From Trametopsis cervina (lineage: Eukaryota; Basidiomycota; Agaricomycetes; Polyporales; Irpicaceae), in NCBI GenBank assembly GCA_022385755.1, contig MU278350.1, positions 191,965 to 255,964 on the forward strand: a DNA stretch of 64,000 nucleotides. Direction: 5' to 3'. A model generated the notes under the pieces. The model did not search any database and was not told where the DNA came from. It saw nothing but the letters and a program-made list of their open reading frames with translations. The position numbers were made by a program, and so were the translations under genes. Shown piece by piece: positions 1 to 12,514 of this stretch (position 1 is its first letter; each line of letters opens with the position of its first letter).

Positions 1-725
1 CTAAATACGCCCAGGAAAGCTAAAAGCTTGCCACCACCGGAGAAGAGGTGGTGACTGAGCGGTTAGGGTCGGCGACCAACGTGTCATCTGCTCAGAAATG
101 AAGGTCATAACATAACAGAGGACGAAGGCGCGATGCAGGGACACCGCTATGCACCATGTGCATTGTAGTAACGCAAACGTAAACGGGGAACTGTTACTCA
201 CAAAGCTTTTTCGTCCTGGATGTCAGGAAGTTTTGGGCTGGCGCCGTATGCGCCTCGCCATAGCTGATCTTGTAATGGCGGGAAGCCCAGACCGTAGTTT
301 AATCCCGTACGAGACAAGGCCGTCGTCGTCGTATAATGTTGTTTGTGTGCTATTGCGCTAACAGATGACCGGGGCGCGACTCTGAGATGAGCCGGTGAGA
401 GTCGCTTGCGCAAACCATCCGGAGCATATCCCTGAGGCCGCCATCACGTGCATCGCTTGGGTATTGCGCGAGCCCGTTGATGAGGGCAGCGAGTAAACGT
501 TCGCAAGTATCATTGGAGATGACGAAGATTGAATAGTAGGCGGTCTGCATGGGTCAGTCTCAGTCTCGCGTAACAAGATGCCAGGCGTCCACAACACCTT
601 CCGGATCCTCTACTTCTTAGACGCCGATCAAACGGGACCGTCCCGAGGCGCCAAAGTGGCTTTGTCCGTCCTCCGATGGACCGACCTCCCAAGACATTCA
701 CAGTCGCTTTATTCAGACCCACCAC
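1..725. other. left edge, no supported gene
   Basis: No gene can be modelled with confidence. On the minus strand there are short open stretches at about 350-550 and 200-340. The second ends at a good splice donor (GTGAGT, near 197-202 on the reverse strand), so they could be exons of a minus-strand gene running off the left end. I could not join them with plausible splice sites, and neither resembles a family I know. The right part of this stretch is the promoter of the F-box/LRR gene. Confidence 0.3.
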
Positions 726-733
726 TATATATA
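726..733 (+). promoter_or_regulatory. TATA box of the F-box/LRR gene
   Basis: TATATATA lies 85 bases before the ATG at 818 and is followed by a C/T-rich leader, the usual arrangement in basidiomycete promoters. An ATG at 738 sits too close to this box to be in the transcript if initiation occurs about 30 bases downstream. Confidence 0.5.
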
Positions 734-817
734 CACCATGACTCCTCTTTCATCTCTTCCACTTATTTTGCTCCCGACGCTCTCACATTTGTACGAACAT
801 CCTGAGCTTCATTCACC

Positions 818-3268
818 ATGACATACTCCGCTGCTAACCAATGTCCCCCCGAGCTTATTTCTCTCGTACTCGCACATGTGTATGCTGCTGGTCTCGCCCC
901 TTCAGCACATTCCCTCGACCCACTATTCACCTCCGACGATGCAATCCCTACGTCTCAGCCATCTTCCTATCCCGCTGCGCATTGGCCCGAAACCACCGTT
1001 AGGAGGACGCTAGCCAATGCATGTCTCGTAAACCACACTTGGTACGACGCCGCCAAGCCATGGTTATGGCAACGGGTCGAAGTCAGACTCCCTCGCAGCT
1101 GGATGTCTCTAGTAGACGAGTTAACCGGTGGAGATGAAGAGCCCCTGGATGCAGCGCAAGATGCCGCCTTCGTCGAGCAGACCATACAGGAGGCCGAGGA
1201 CGCCGCTGCAAAGGCGCAGAGCCTGGTAGAGGGTCGGAACGAGGGGGTAGACGATCTTGTGCGCGAGCTGCACGGTAAGCTCCTCGCGTCACTCTCCGAC
1301 GTCGATGGCGTCCATATCTCTCCGGATTTGCTCTCTCCACCCGCTACCCGTGACCCCAGTCCAAGACGCCTGAGGGCAAAAAGCAAGAGTCCTGGCCGCT
1401 GGAAGCTTATGCGTACCATCAGTGACGCGATGCAATATGTCGTAGGACACGAGCACCCAGGCGTATACAGTACGTGATTTTCGTATTTGGCACCCGCATG
1501 TCCGATTTCTGAATATTACATTAGTCCCTACTCCACAAGACCCTCATCCTGGTCGCTTTATACGTCACATCGACTTTACTCATTTCCGGACCATTGGGAT
1601 GAGGCGGTCACTTGAAGAGGGTGTCAACGGCCGCTTTGTTACCCCTGAACGCTTGCTCGCTTTGCTCAAGGTACATGAGGTTATAAATAAATTAGAACTA
1701 CACTGACATCCAGTAATCACTATAGGAAATGCCGAATCTGATAGCATTCGGTGGTACTGAGTACATGGATGGAGCTTTGACCACGGCTGTCCTCCAGGAA
1801 CTCCTGTTGCGCGGCTCTCCAAGCCGAGGAAGAGGACGTCCATCTCGTGGCCGTGGTCTTGTCGTGGTCGACCTCAACGACCCGGAAGAAGAAGACAGAG
1901 AACGGCGCAGGGAGTACACCGAGCTTCAGGCCCTTGATCTTACCGGCTGCATCAGTGCAGTATTTACGAAAGCGATGCAAGAGTTTGTCACCACTCACCT
2001 GATTCCGCAGTCCCCAGAGGACACCGACCCTCAAGAACCGCGTGATCGCAGCAGCAGGGGACGATTCGCGCCGCAGGTCGACGAGCCTCTCCAGTTTCCT
2101 GGAATTCATCGGTTAGGTCTTCGCGGTATGAAGTCGATCCAGACACAATATCTTCAGGCTTTCGTACTTGCATTCCCATCGCTCACGCATCTCGATCTTT
2201 CATGCACGCGTATCACTCCTGAGGCGCTTGAGGCCCTGGGTTCTTCGCAGACTATGCGTTTGAAGAGTCTTGCTCTCGATCGGTGCAGTTGGCTCACCGG
2301 AGAGAGTATCAAGAAGTTTCTAGTGCACTCTCCTGTCACTGCTGAGCTGGAGGAACTCAGTCTCTACGGCGACTTGACATGCCCTTCGCCTCTTTCTGAA
2401 GAAGACATGACGGAAATCTTCACTTCTGCACCCTGCTTCAAATCCGGACGACTGGTGTACTTGGATATCTCTAGTACACCGATTTCTAAGGACATGCTTT
2501 TGAATTTGTGCTCTCCTCAGCCTTCCCTTCGCTCGCTCGGTTTCTCCTATGTCCGAAACCTCGAACTCAGTGCTGTTGCGGAGTTCCTAAAAACCAAGGC
2601 CAGTAACGTCGAAGTTCTCACATTGGCCATGTCGACCGCCGATCTAGGATATGGCCAAAACTACGTCACCCCCCGCCAAGCCACTGTTGCACTCCATACC
2701 GAACTCATCCGCCCCCTCTGCACACCCCCGTTCTCCTTTAGTCTTGACCTCTTTTCTACGAGAAAGACCAAACCCGCACAGCCCCCGACCCATTTAAGGG
2801 TTATTGAGCTTGCACCGCAAATGCTTACTACTCTCGGCGGAGGCGCAGGGTCATGGCGCATCGTCCGTTCAAAAGGCAGCAGGGGCTGGTATGTTGACTC
2901 CGCGAGCGGATGGATAGCGCAGCCCGGTGGCTGGGCAGAAAATGCGGCCGGCGATGAGGCCGTTTCAGGACAGGCCGTCCTCGCTCGGGATCTAGAGAAG
3001 GGTCATCCGTGGCGAGCAGAGGTTGAAAAGCTGGCGGATATGAATGGGAACGTGGGCAGCGGAGTAGGTTGGCATGCGCGGAAGATGGAGGTAAGTCGAC
3101 TATTCCCCCTTTGGGTTTTCCGCCGCACCTCGTCGAGGAGGCCTGGTCGCTAAGCGTCGAGCGTTGTGCTAATGTGTTGTCTGTGGCGGTTAGATCCTGC
3201 AAGGCCACGGGTTGCTTGGCCGCGAAACAGGCTTGTACGGTGCCGTGGCATTCGCATATCAAGGCTAG
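818..3268 (+). CDS. F-box-like / leucine-rich-repeat protein
   Basis: Probably a substrate-recognition subunit of an SCF-type ubiquitin ligase, or an adaptor built like one. Four exons join in frame: 818-1469, 1525-1670, 1726-3090 and 3194-3268, giving 745 residues. Near the N-terminus an F-box-like segment starts at CPPELISLVL and ends around the CLVNHTWYDAAKPWLW block. The middle carries degenerate leucine-rich repeats (LQALDLTGC, IHRLGLRGM, LTHLDLSCTRI, LKSLALDRC, LEELSLYG, LVYLDISSTPI), roughly one every 25-35 residues. The C-terminal 150 residues are rich in Gly and Trp and may be a separate domain. The start is the first ATG after the TATA box and fits the context CACCATG. The last exon is short, but its frame and stop fit well. 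F-box assignment is from pattern only; the target is unknown. Confidence 0.85.
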
Positions 3269-4067
3269 GCAGTCGCGATTTGTTTGGAATACCGGCCGTA
3301 GCCAGCGTTGAGGCTTCCTGTACTTCCTGTACTGCCCACACAAGCTCTAGGCTACCATTTCCATGTACGCCACACTGTCCTAGGGATCCTAGCATCCATC
3401 GAGCTTCGACCAAGAAAGGGGACAATAGCTGGTGGCGATTAAGGGACTAGACATCCTTATACATACTACTTACTGTGTTATCCTAATCGCTGTTAACGCA
3501 CGCTGCCGTGGGTATCGCCTTGTATGTTCCGTAGTTGGCGTGCAAGTGGCGTAGGCGTTGTTATCTTATTCAACGCTTGTTTCCGTAATTCTGTAACTCG
3601 ATACCGGTACCTAATCTGAATGAAAGAGGTTTTCAGCGTTGAATGAGGATACAGCCATAGCTGGATGTACAGCCGGCCATAGTCGAATTGCTGAGTAGTC
3701 TCGCCGATCGGCATGGCACGCAATGCAGTGCGCAGCCAGTCATCCAGAGAATCTTATGGCAGAATTGTAGCATCCCGCATTAGACGTGGACCTTCCGATA
3801 TCTGCCTACATAGCGGTGTTCCGCCTTGCAGAGACGCTCTGGCCAGAAGGGATGTGCTGTGCATGGCGGGAACCACTCCAATTGGGCAGTAACGGGTCAC
3901 ACGTGTCACACGAATAATAGCCGAACACAAGTGCGACTATGCAACTATAGCACTATACTTTCTTTCTCTTCATCTCTACCAGATCAACGCGCTCCGTCTA
4001 CATAAAGGCCGTTCGATTTCGTACAGCCTCTTCAGCACCCCATCAACATCCACCCCACTCCCAGGTC
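3269..4067. other. intergenic, promoter side of VCX1
   Basis: No gene seen. It holds the 3' flank of the F-box/LRR gene and, from about 3940, a C/T-rich stretch leading into the exchanger gene. Short open frames here have no splice support or recognisable content. Confidence 0.6.
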
Positions 4068-6919
4068 ATGACACAACATGAGGCTCATTCAGCAGCAACC
4101 CAGCATGCGCTAACCACAGAAGGCCCCATACAGCGCAAGGCTACTCTTCCCAACCAGGAGTCAGCCCCCACGACGTACTCTTCTGCAAGCAACACAAATC
4201 TCATCCGTACTACCTCGAAACAACCAATGGCATCGAGGCAGGGCTCTTTCAATCCCGCCCGAACAAATAAACTGAGGCGGGTGTTGACTGCGAATCTTAC
4301 CCCCGCAAGACCTGTGGGGAAAGCACCGGGCTTGGTATCGAGTATGAGGGCTATCCTGGTCTCGTCATGTACGCCAGCCGCACGTTTACATCTTCAATGT
4401 ACGAACTGATGATGGTGCGATTTTAGGGTTGAATATCCTGCTACTGTGCATACCCATATCGGTTGGTCTCCATGTTCCCGCCTTTCGTATTGCTCTGACG
4501 GCTGTCCAGTGGGCACTACATTTTGCGTGGAGTAAGAACACAACGAATACTCAGGACACTGTTATCTTCGTTTGTGCGTTCTAGTGCTTCGTGTGCTCTC
4601 ACGCTGCGGCTGACCATGCTTCTAGTTTCATTCCTTTCTATTATACCTCTCGCAAAGGTCCGTATTGCAGTCCGTATTAGTGTTCTGTCGTCCACTAAGC
4701 CACGGCTCCATCACACAGCTCCTCGCATTCGCTACGGATGAACTGTCAATGCGTGTTGGTCAAACCTTGGCTGGTCTTCTCAACGCTACTCTGGTGAGTA
4801 CGGCATCGGCCTGGCATCTGGGCGCTGCTGACCTTACAACCTGTCCTTCATAGGGAAATGCGTGAGTTTCATGAATGATGGAAATGCAGAATATCGTATT
4901 GACTGTTGATTCGAAAACAGTGTTGAACTCATTGTTTCCGTAAGTTGATGTCGGCGCAACATTCCCGTCAAGACGCTGATGGATGCATCACTTCAGATAC
5001 TGGCCCTGATCAAGTGTGAACTTCAGATTGTCCAATCGTCTCGTACGTATCCAATGGCTAGTCAGGCATCCACCACCACTGATATCTAATTTGTGTTAGT
5101 TGTTGGCTCCATCTTGAGTAATCTCTGTATGCCAAATTCCTCCCACAGTCACACGGGAAAATACTGACTATAAGGCTCGCGCCATTCCTCGCGTGCGCAG
5201 TGCTTGTTCTTGGTATGTGCTTCTTTGCCGGTGGTCTGCGGTTCTCCGAACAAGGATTCGGCATCGGTGAGTCTTCGCTTCATCTTGCACAGCCCATCGC
5301 CGCCCGTTGGGTGTCAATGCGCCGCTGGCGTTGATTCATGCCTGTGCTAACTTTCGGTGATAGGTGCGGTTCAAATCCAGTCTTCACTGTTGATTTTATC
5401 CGTGGTTGCCGTACTTTTGCCGGCGGCGTTCCATTTCGTCGCGGGCAATGACATTCCTGATTCTACGGAGGGTCGCGAAATTCTGAGTGTCTCGCACGGG
5501 GTAAGCACACCGATCACAATATTATTAGCCGGCATCTCACCTTTTCTGCTCCGTAGGCTGCTATCATCTTGTTGTTCAGTAAGCATTCAGACAATGACAC
5601 AAAAAGTTGTGTCTTTTACCGAGCGATGTACTGACAACACGCTCACCCTCTAGTCTACGGCTGTTACTTGACCTTCCAGCTATTCTCGCATACTCATCTA
5701 TACAGCGATGATGGCTCAGACGACGGCAAATTCCATTCGACACTGTACCCTAAGAAACAGAAGAAGAAGGATGATGCGGAGAAGGCTGCGGCCGATCAAG
5801 TTGAAGCCAATCGGGTGGAAACTGAACGTGTTGAAACTGAGCGAGCAGAGTCTACTGCCCTAGCAAACAGGACCGCTACTGGCTTATCTTCATCCTCTGT
5901 CCCTGCAAACGGCCACGCACGTGATCTTGAGACTGGTGTACCGACCGACGAAAGTCATGGTGAAGCTACGGTTGATGAGGAAGAGGAAGAAGAGAAGCCG
6001 CAGATGAGTGTGAATGTCACAATTGCATTCCTAGTCATTGTCACCGTGGTATATTATCTCTCCTTCACATGTGTGTGTTCACCTCGACTGACCCATCCGA
6101 CAGCTTGTCGCCGTCACTGCTGAATTCCTCGTTGATTCGATTGATGGTTTAACGAACACCGGTCACATCAGCAAAGAGTTCGTCGGTCTTATCTTGCTTC
6201 CCATTGTGGGCAATGCAGCAGGTGAGCAAAGATTCATGTTGGTTTCGCGGTCTTATCAGCGGTGTAATTGATACGTCTGATGTCCCACAGAGCATGTTAC
6301 AGCTGTTACTGTGTCAGTCAAGGACAAGCTTGATCTGTCCCTTGGTGTTGCAGTTGGGTCCAGTATCGTACGTTCACTTTGCAGTCCTCATGGTAACCGA
6401 GCTGATCGCTTTTTTTATGTCTTGGTTTTTTCAGCAAATCGCACTGTTCGTGATACCGTACGTCTGCACCAAATTCGTATGCTTGGCGCCGCATCACTGA
6501 CGTGACACTTTAGATTCATGGTCACACTTGGCTGGATAATTGGAAAGCCGCTTACCCTGCTGTTTGACCCTTTCGAGTCTATCGTGATGTTCCTTTCCGG
6601 TGAGTTTTCAATTCATTGCTCGGCGCGGTTCTGGGCGCTGCACAGCCATGCCGGCCATACTCGTCACTTTGAACTCGTCATTGACTTGGCGTTTCCACTT
6701 TGTGCAGTCATCGTCGTCAACTACACGGTGCAAGATGGAAAATCGAATTGGCTCGAAGGCGCGCTCTTAATGTGTCTCTACGTCATCCTTGCTGTCGTGT
6801 TCTGGTACTATCCTGGTGAGCTTCTCCAACTAGACGTCTGTAGCCACAGTCTGATGTTTTCTCCACTTACAGGGGTACCCCAAGCCTTCAATCTGGCTGG
6901 CTGCCCGCCGCCGTCATGA
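4068..6919 (+). CDS. VCX1: vacuolar Ca2+/H+ exchanger (CAX family)
   Basis: Exchanges cytosolic Ca2+ for vacuolar H+ across the vacuolar membrane, lowering cytosolic calcium after a signal. About 19 short exons splice into roughly 550 residues. A hydrophilic N-terminus of about 95 residues is followed by about eleven hydrophobic segments. Both signature alpha repeats are present: GNAVELI (exon pieces at about 4856-4941) and GNAAEHV (about 6208-6310), whose acidic residues bind the cation. ATDELS and the C-terminal FWYYPG ending are also typical. The hydrophilic loop between the two halves (5710-6005) carries a short VETER-type repeat and an acidic run, as expected for the acidic linker of this family. 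Many exons are under 60 bases, for example an 8-base piece coding Gly-Asn plus part of a codon at about 4855-4862. The reading frame appears intact. Confidence 0.93.
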
Positions 6920-7417
6920 ATTGACTTGTCGCCCCGGTTTGAGTATCGGCTCTTCAATATACCCTTTGTATTTGTTGGGACATTCTTCATATTTGTGAAG
7001 AGACCCGGGCTTTCAGGACCGTGGGTTATCTGCGTTCTCATGCGAATATACGCTATTTCTACTTCGTTATCCGACCTAATCGTTGTAGCCCATAATCATG
7101 CACCGCTTTCGTTTCAACTGGCTGTTAGTCTACAATATGCATAGTACACTTCGAATTTACACATCAGAGGTGTGACTGCATTTAGGCTTGATAGTAAACA
7201 CCTGGTCCGAGATTGAACCCATAAGAAGTTCGCAGCATGATGATGGCGGAAATACAGCAACGGGGAATCTACTACCTGGTATGTTGCCTCGCGCATGGAG
7301 GGGACAAAGCACAGCATTGCAGGGCAGGTATCATGGAGGAAATGAACGTAAGAGTGGAAACATGCGGATACATAACGAGAATTACAATACATCCTGACTA
7401 CAAAAGGGTGGATCCGG
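6920..7417. other. convergent 3' flanks of VCX1 and FOX2
   Basis: The two genes end toward each other here. Nothing else is recognisable. Short open frames on both strands have no coding signature. Confidence 0.6.
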
Positions 7418-10400
7418 TTATAGTTTGGCCTTTGCGGTCTCCACGCCAGGCTCTCCTAACGTAACAGCCGCGGAGGCGAGCACAACGGCGTTGCGCTCCT
7501 TGACCTTTGTGGCTACACGGCACACGTCAATCTCCGCACTCTTGACGCAAGGGCAGTAGAATGGACTCACTGAATATGACTTTATCTCCCTCTTTCCACA
7601 TCTCAGTGACTAGCGTCTCGCCCGGATACACTACTCCGGTAAACCTGATCGGAGGAGAGAACATGAGGATGAGGGCACGTACACACGAGGGAAAATCCGC
7701 GTAAGTTTAACTTACCGAGCCTTGATGTCTTTGAAGGTCCCAAACGTCTTCAGGATGTGCTTGCCGGACACGCCGAAGGAACACAACCCTGAGGATCAAT
7801 TGATTCATGAGTATATGGGTGCAAGAACGTAGTAAGTACGTGGAGAGGAGGATGGCGTACCGTGGAGGATGGGCTTGTCGAAGCCACCAACTGCTGCGAA
7901 CTCTGGTTGGATCTGGGACGTATACACGTGCATGTCAGAATGACACGATGACAACTATAGAGAACCAGACTAACGTGAAGTGGGTTCGGGTCGCCGCTCA
8001 GGCTATGCAGAGAGCATAAGTAGTCAGCCTCACATGTTCGGGCAATGCAAAGATCGTCCAGCTCACCGGTAAAGTGCTGCCTGCCTCTCTAATGTGGCCT
8101 CCTCGATGACCGCGTCAGGCTTACGCTTGGGCGGATTGTTCGCGGCAGTCGCTGGTCCACGGTCTGTGTTAAATATAACAAAATCGATAAACATATGGAC
8201 AGCAAGCGGCTCATCAGTGTTGGCCGACCTTTGCCTGTAGTCTTCCCACCAAACCCTCCGCAGCCACGAATGAATAACGTCGAGGTGTTCTCGAAGATCA
8301 CCTTGCCGGTCGCTTTGTCCTTGGTAGTGACCGCAACGGTAACCGACGCAGCTTTGCCCTTATCCAATACCTCGAGGATTCTGCGCACATGCAATGAGTA
8401 AGTTCCGTTAGAGTTCCAGCGCGGACTCAGTATACCTGGGCTCATTAACAAACGTCCCACTCGTAGGGATCGGCGCTTTGATAGAAAGGTATTGTTCACC
8501 GTGTAGTAATTTTGCCTGAGTCACAGCTCAGACCGAGTCACACAGGCCGGCCGGGAGAGTTCACTCACAGGATTCCAGTTCGGAAGCCAGTCCAGAGATG
8601 CACCGCCCATGGCAGGGAACTGCGGGATAACTCCAAAAGTGGGGATAGGAGAAAAGTTATCGTCACCCTCGAAAGTCCACTGCAGGTCCTTCTCCGTTGC
8701 ACCAATACCAAGGTTGTACAGGATGATATCCCGTTCTGTGAAAGCATATTCGGTTGAGGTCTGCTCTGCCTGTTTCGCCTTTGCAACAAGCTCGGAGTCT
8801 TCAGGATCAGCGGTGGAGCTGCCCTCAGCAACTTTGTTTCCGAAGTTCGCAGCAAACTACACGACGTTCAGCAGAGTATTCACGAGAAGGTTGAGATCTA
8901 CTGACCAGGTTCATAGACTCCTGGATATTCGTGGGGTTAGTAGCACGACCGTCGTCTGCAGGTAGTATCTAGTTAGCCTACTCGATGTCAAGTGGGAAGT
9001 GCTTCGCATACCGAAGTCGGTGATCACACTCCACTTGGACAAGATATCCTCAGGTGTGATGGGTCGGTTGACTGGGAAACCATACCCGCCGGCCTTTTGC
9101 CAACGGGTCTGGGCAGCCCAACCACCAGTGATCTCGAAAAGGCTGGCAGTTGTTTTGGTGTTGGCTTCGCTCGTCAGGTAACCGACGATGGGAGCGATGA
9201 AATCAGGCTGTAGGCAACAGTCAGTGGAAGAGTGTTAAAATACCCATTCTACGCGCCTTGAATGCGTCAACCATCTCCTGAGGCCTAAAATGGAGTCAGG
9301 AATATGAATCAACATACCGGGTAAGATGTGCATACCATACAGTCGACGTCATTGCAGTACCAGCAGAGGGAGCAATCGCGTTGACAAGGATGTTGTACTT
9401 GCGACCCTCGTGTGCGAGGGCGCGGCTGAAACCGATAATGGCTGCCTTGGCCGTCGAGTACTATATCGGCATGTGTTCAGTAGTCTCTTCAAGAAAGGAT
9501 GCAATTATATACGAACATTGGCTTGGCCAAAGTTGCCGTCTTACGGACAGAATAAAGGGACGTGAGCAGAGATAATATCGGAAAAGAGTAGAATCGCAAT
9601 GCTCACAGATGCCCACTTGCGAAGCAGTGTTGACGATTCGGCCATACTTTTGCTTCAGGAAGTGTGGCCATACAGCTTTGGCACACTATTCGACGAAAGA
9701 TCAGCTACTTCATACCTCCACAATATTTTCATGTCCCAAAACTTGCCTTGTAAGTAGCGCTGTCGACAAGAACCCGAATTGGTAAGGATAATTGATGACG
9801 TCACGCATGAAAGACATACTGAAGGTGTACACCCAAAACCAGGTCCCATTCTGGATCTGTCAGCGAGGCAAACGACTTGTCCCTCAAGACACCAGCGTTA
9901 GCGACGAGGATGTGGACGCCGCCAAACGTTTCCAGCGCAACCTTGACGATAGCTTCACCTTCCTCTGCAGAGAAGATGGCAGCTACAGCTTTGCCTCCGG
10001 CTGTTGTCGCGCCCATCAGAAAGATGGAACTATCGTCGAAAGGGAAGAAGCAAGTACCTTTCGTGATCTCCTCAACGACGGCCTTGGCAGCTTTCTCGTT
10101 CAAGTCATTGACGACAACATTCGCTCCGAGACGAGAATACATCAGCGCATATACACGACCGAGACCCTGGCCAGCGCCTGTAATGACGGCAGTCTTGCCA
10201 TCAAAGCGAACCTCGGGGGATGACTGAGGGTTTGGAGGGAGCTTCATAGCGGTTTCCAGTGTCCCCTGCATGTCGAAATCGGTGACACTCTCGGGGCTGC
10301 AAAAATACTGTTATATCCATTCCCCCCAGCGAACTGCTTTGATACTACTCACTGATCAGCATTTGTGAAGTCCGTAACTTGGGCCCATTTCTCCTTCACT

Positions 10401-11488
10401 GCAGACGGGGTGAACGAGGCGTCCGTCTTGAAGATTGCACCCTTGCTTCTCTCCCACCTGATTTCAGCAAAGAAACCAGCGCCAAGCTCGAATATCTTTC
10501 CGTTGGCATCAGAAGGGGAATCTGGGTGTGTTACAGCTACAACAAACGGTGCGATGAACTCGGGCTATGGTGAAAATTAGTAAAAGTTGGTAGGCACGAA
10601 GATACAAGGACTGACTTTCAGGTTCGCCAACATATCGGGGGGCAGAACAGTCTCAGTCATGGCACTGGCAGCCACCTGCAAAGGTCTGTTCATGACTTAT
10701 ATTTACGCAAAATAATACAGTGCATACCGGCGCAATTACGGTAGCATGTATGTTGTACTTAGCACCTTCCCGAGCAAGGGTCTTGGTGAAGGCAACCAGA
10801 CCCATCTTGGCGGCACTGTAGTTGGTCTGACCAAAGTTTCCTGCGTTCTTGTTAGCTGATTATGAAGGGAGTGAATGAAACGCTTTCGTACCATACAGCC
10901 CAGCTGCGCTGGCAGTGTTAAGGATCCTCCCGTACTTCTGTTTCCTGAAGATAGGCCAAGCCGCCTTAGTGCAAGCGTATGCACCCTTCAAATGTACCTC
11001 GTAGACTTGATTCCATTCTTGATCACTCATGTTTCGGAAACTGGATATGCGCGCATGAGTACGTGTATACTGTTGCTATTGTAGGCAGGATTTACCCCTT
11101 GTCGCGCAGTATTCCAGCATTGTTGATTAAGATGGTAACACCACCAAACGCATCGAGGGCAGTCTTGATGACTGCCGCCCCGTCTGTAGCAGAGGAGTTG
11201 TTCGCGACAGCCTTTCCACCAGCTGCGAAAGGTGTTAATTGGGTCAAGTGATATGACGCCATGGCGTACCTTGCACGATCTCGTCAACTACTTTCTGCGC
11301 AGCAGCTTTGTTGAAGTCATTCACAACGACGTTTGCTCCTCTCGAGGCAAACAAGAGAGAGTAACTTGGTCGGGATAATTGGCCTCAGAATCGCTCGGGC
11401 GATGAATACAAGTTCTGACTTACGTTTTACCCAGACCACCTCCAGCTCCTGTGACAACCACAGTTTGCCCTTTGAATGAGAGAGACAT
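7418..11488 (-). CDS. FOX2: peroxisomal multifunctional beta-oxidation enzyme
   Basis: Carries out the second and third steps of peroxisomal fatty acid beta-oxidation: (R)-specific hydration of trans-2-enoyl-CoA and NAD-dependent oxidation of (3R)-hydroxyacyl-CoA. It encodes two short-chain dehydrogenase domains in tandem and a C-terminal hydratase-2 (MaoC-like) domain. The first SDR has [12 protein letters not shown] and the catalytic YSAAK; the second has [22 protein letters not shown] and YSTAK. The hydratase part shows the catalytic Asp and His in SGDPNPLH and the conserved [10 protein letters not shown]. The protein ends in AKL, a peroxisomal targeting signal type 1. The start gives MSLSFKGQ immediately before the first Rossmann strand, as in other fungal homologues. 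Many 50-60-base introns interrupt the gene. Domain order and size (about 900 residues) match the fungal family, and both dehydrogenase active sites look intact. Confidence 0.95.
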
Positions 11489-11866
11489 GGTGGAGGATGA
11501 GGGACAGTTGGGGAGCTTGTTCAACAGTGTCAGAGCGGTTAAGTATGGTCGTTCCCCAGCGTGACTGTGGCAGCAGATGTTCCCAGCCGCACTACCCGAG
11601 TCCCTGTTATTGATGAGCTGCTTCGCATGTGATAAACGCTGTCATCTCACGTGTTTTCGTGATACTTTGACTTTGATCAAGTTTGATGCGCCTTCCACGA
11701 CACCATGCACCGAACGCCGACAACATTTGGGCGGTACAGCGCCGCACATCTAGCGCAATGCTTCCCTTACTTGCGTAGCGCAGATCTAGGACCCTTTCCA
11801 CCCAGTACACGCTATAGACACGTGTTGCTGATTATCTTTGTAGCCTAAAATGCTCTACGAAGCTTT

Positions 11867-11873
11867 TATAAGG
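11867..11873 (+). promoter_or_regulatory. TATA box of the small unknown gene
   Basis: TATAAGG lies 64 bases before the proposed ATG at 11935, a distance consistent with a core promoter on the plus strand. It supports transcription of the short gene downstream. The stretch 11489-11866 is the 5' flank of FOX2 and holds nothing else I can name. Confidence 0.45.
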
Positions 11874-11934
11874 AGGCTTCAGTTTGAGGAACAATCCTCA
11901 GCAATCCTCTCGTGGCGGCACGCTCTTGTTGATA

Positions 11935-12514
11935 ATGCCAGAGTCTCATAGTCATCACAACAGCAACCCTCCTGTATGTATACTTCACCGTCAAACACAG
12001 CGGGGATTAAGCTGATGTCATTACCTAGGACATTCGTGTCTGCTTCCTACCAAACTGCGCTTTTGTAGTTCAGCCAACATGTCCAACTTGTCTCCAAAGG
12101 CAGATCACCCCCACTCAAGTCCCCATCACATCCAGCACATTGGTCAATTCAACCGGTCCTGCTCCTGAGAATGACGGAAGTTCTGAGGCATTGGAATATG
12201 TGACCATTTACAACACGAACGGGGTTGCGCAGCGTTCAATCTCACAATCCACCCCGATTATCACGAAGCAATGGCCCAAATCTAACGAGCCCATTGCTTT
12301 ACGCCCTGAACCCTCACTTTTCGAGTCGGACGTAGGCCTTGCGGCTATCCTTTGCTATGCCTGTCAACGTCCGTTCCAGGTATTCGTCAATGCGACCGTA
12401 TCTGTGGTCGGGATGGTCCCTCCAGGTATGGTATGTGCTTTATGTGTGTGCCTGATCTAACCTCGAGCTCTAGGATCGATTCCTGGCACAGACACTCCGA
12501 GCCACGGACGTTAA
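11935..12514 (+). CDS. small unknown spliced protein, 158 aa
   Basis: I do not recognise this protein. Three exons (11935-11973, 12029-12425, 12474-12514) join in frame with GTATGT and GTATGG donors and TAG acceptors. The product begins MPESHSHHNSNPP. Early in exon 2 it has four cysteines, CFLPNC and then CPTC, which could bind a metal or form disulphides. The middle is polar and rich in Ser, Thr, Pro and Asn. Near the C-terminus is a more hydrophobic stretch containing a further Cys pair (CYAC). There is no signal peptide at the N-terminus. A TATA box precedes it, and no longer protein seems possible. It lies between the divergent FOX2 and the 3' side of DBP6. Evidence is the splice sites and frame only; conservation in related species would decide whether it is real. 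Confidence 0.5.

Noticed and set aside
738..821. Upstream open frame of 27 codons that overlaps the start of the F-box/LRR gene (ATGA)
   Set aside because: Its ATG lies only 5 bases after the TATA box, so it should be upstream of the transcription start and absent from the mRNA.
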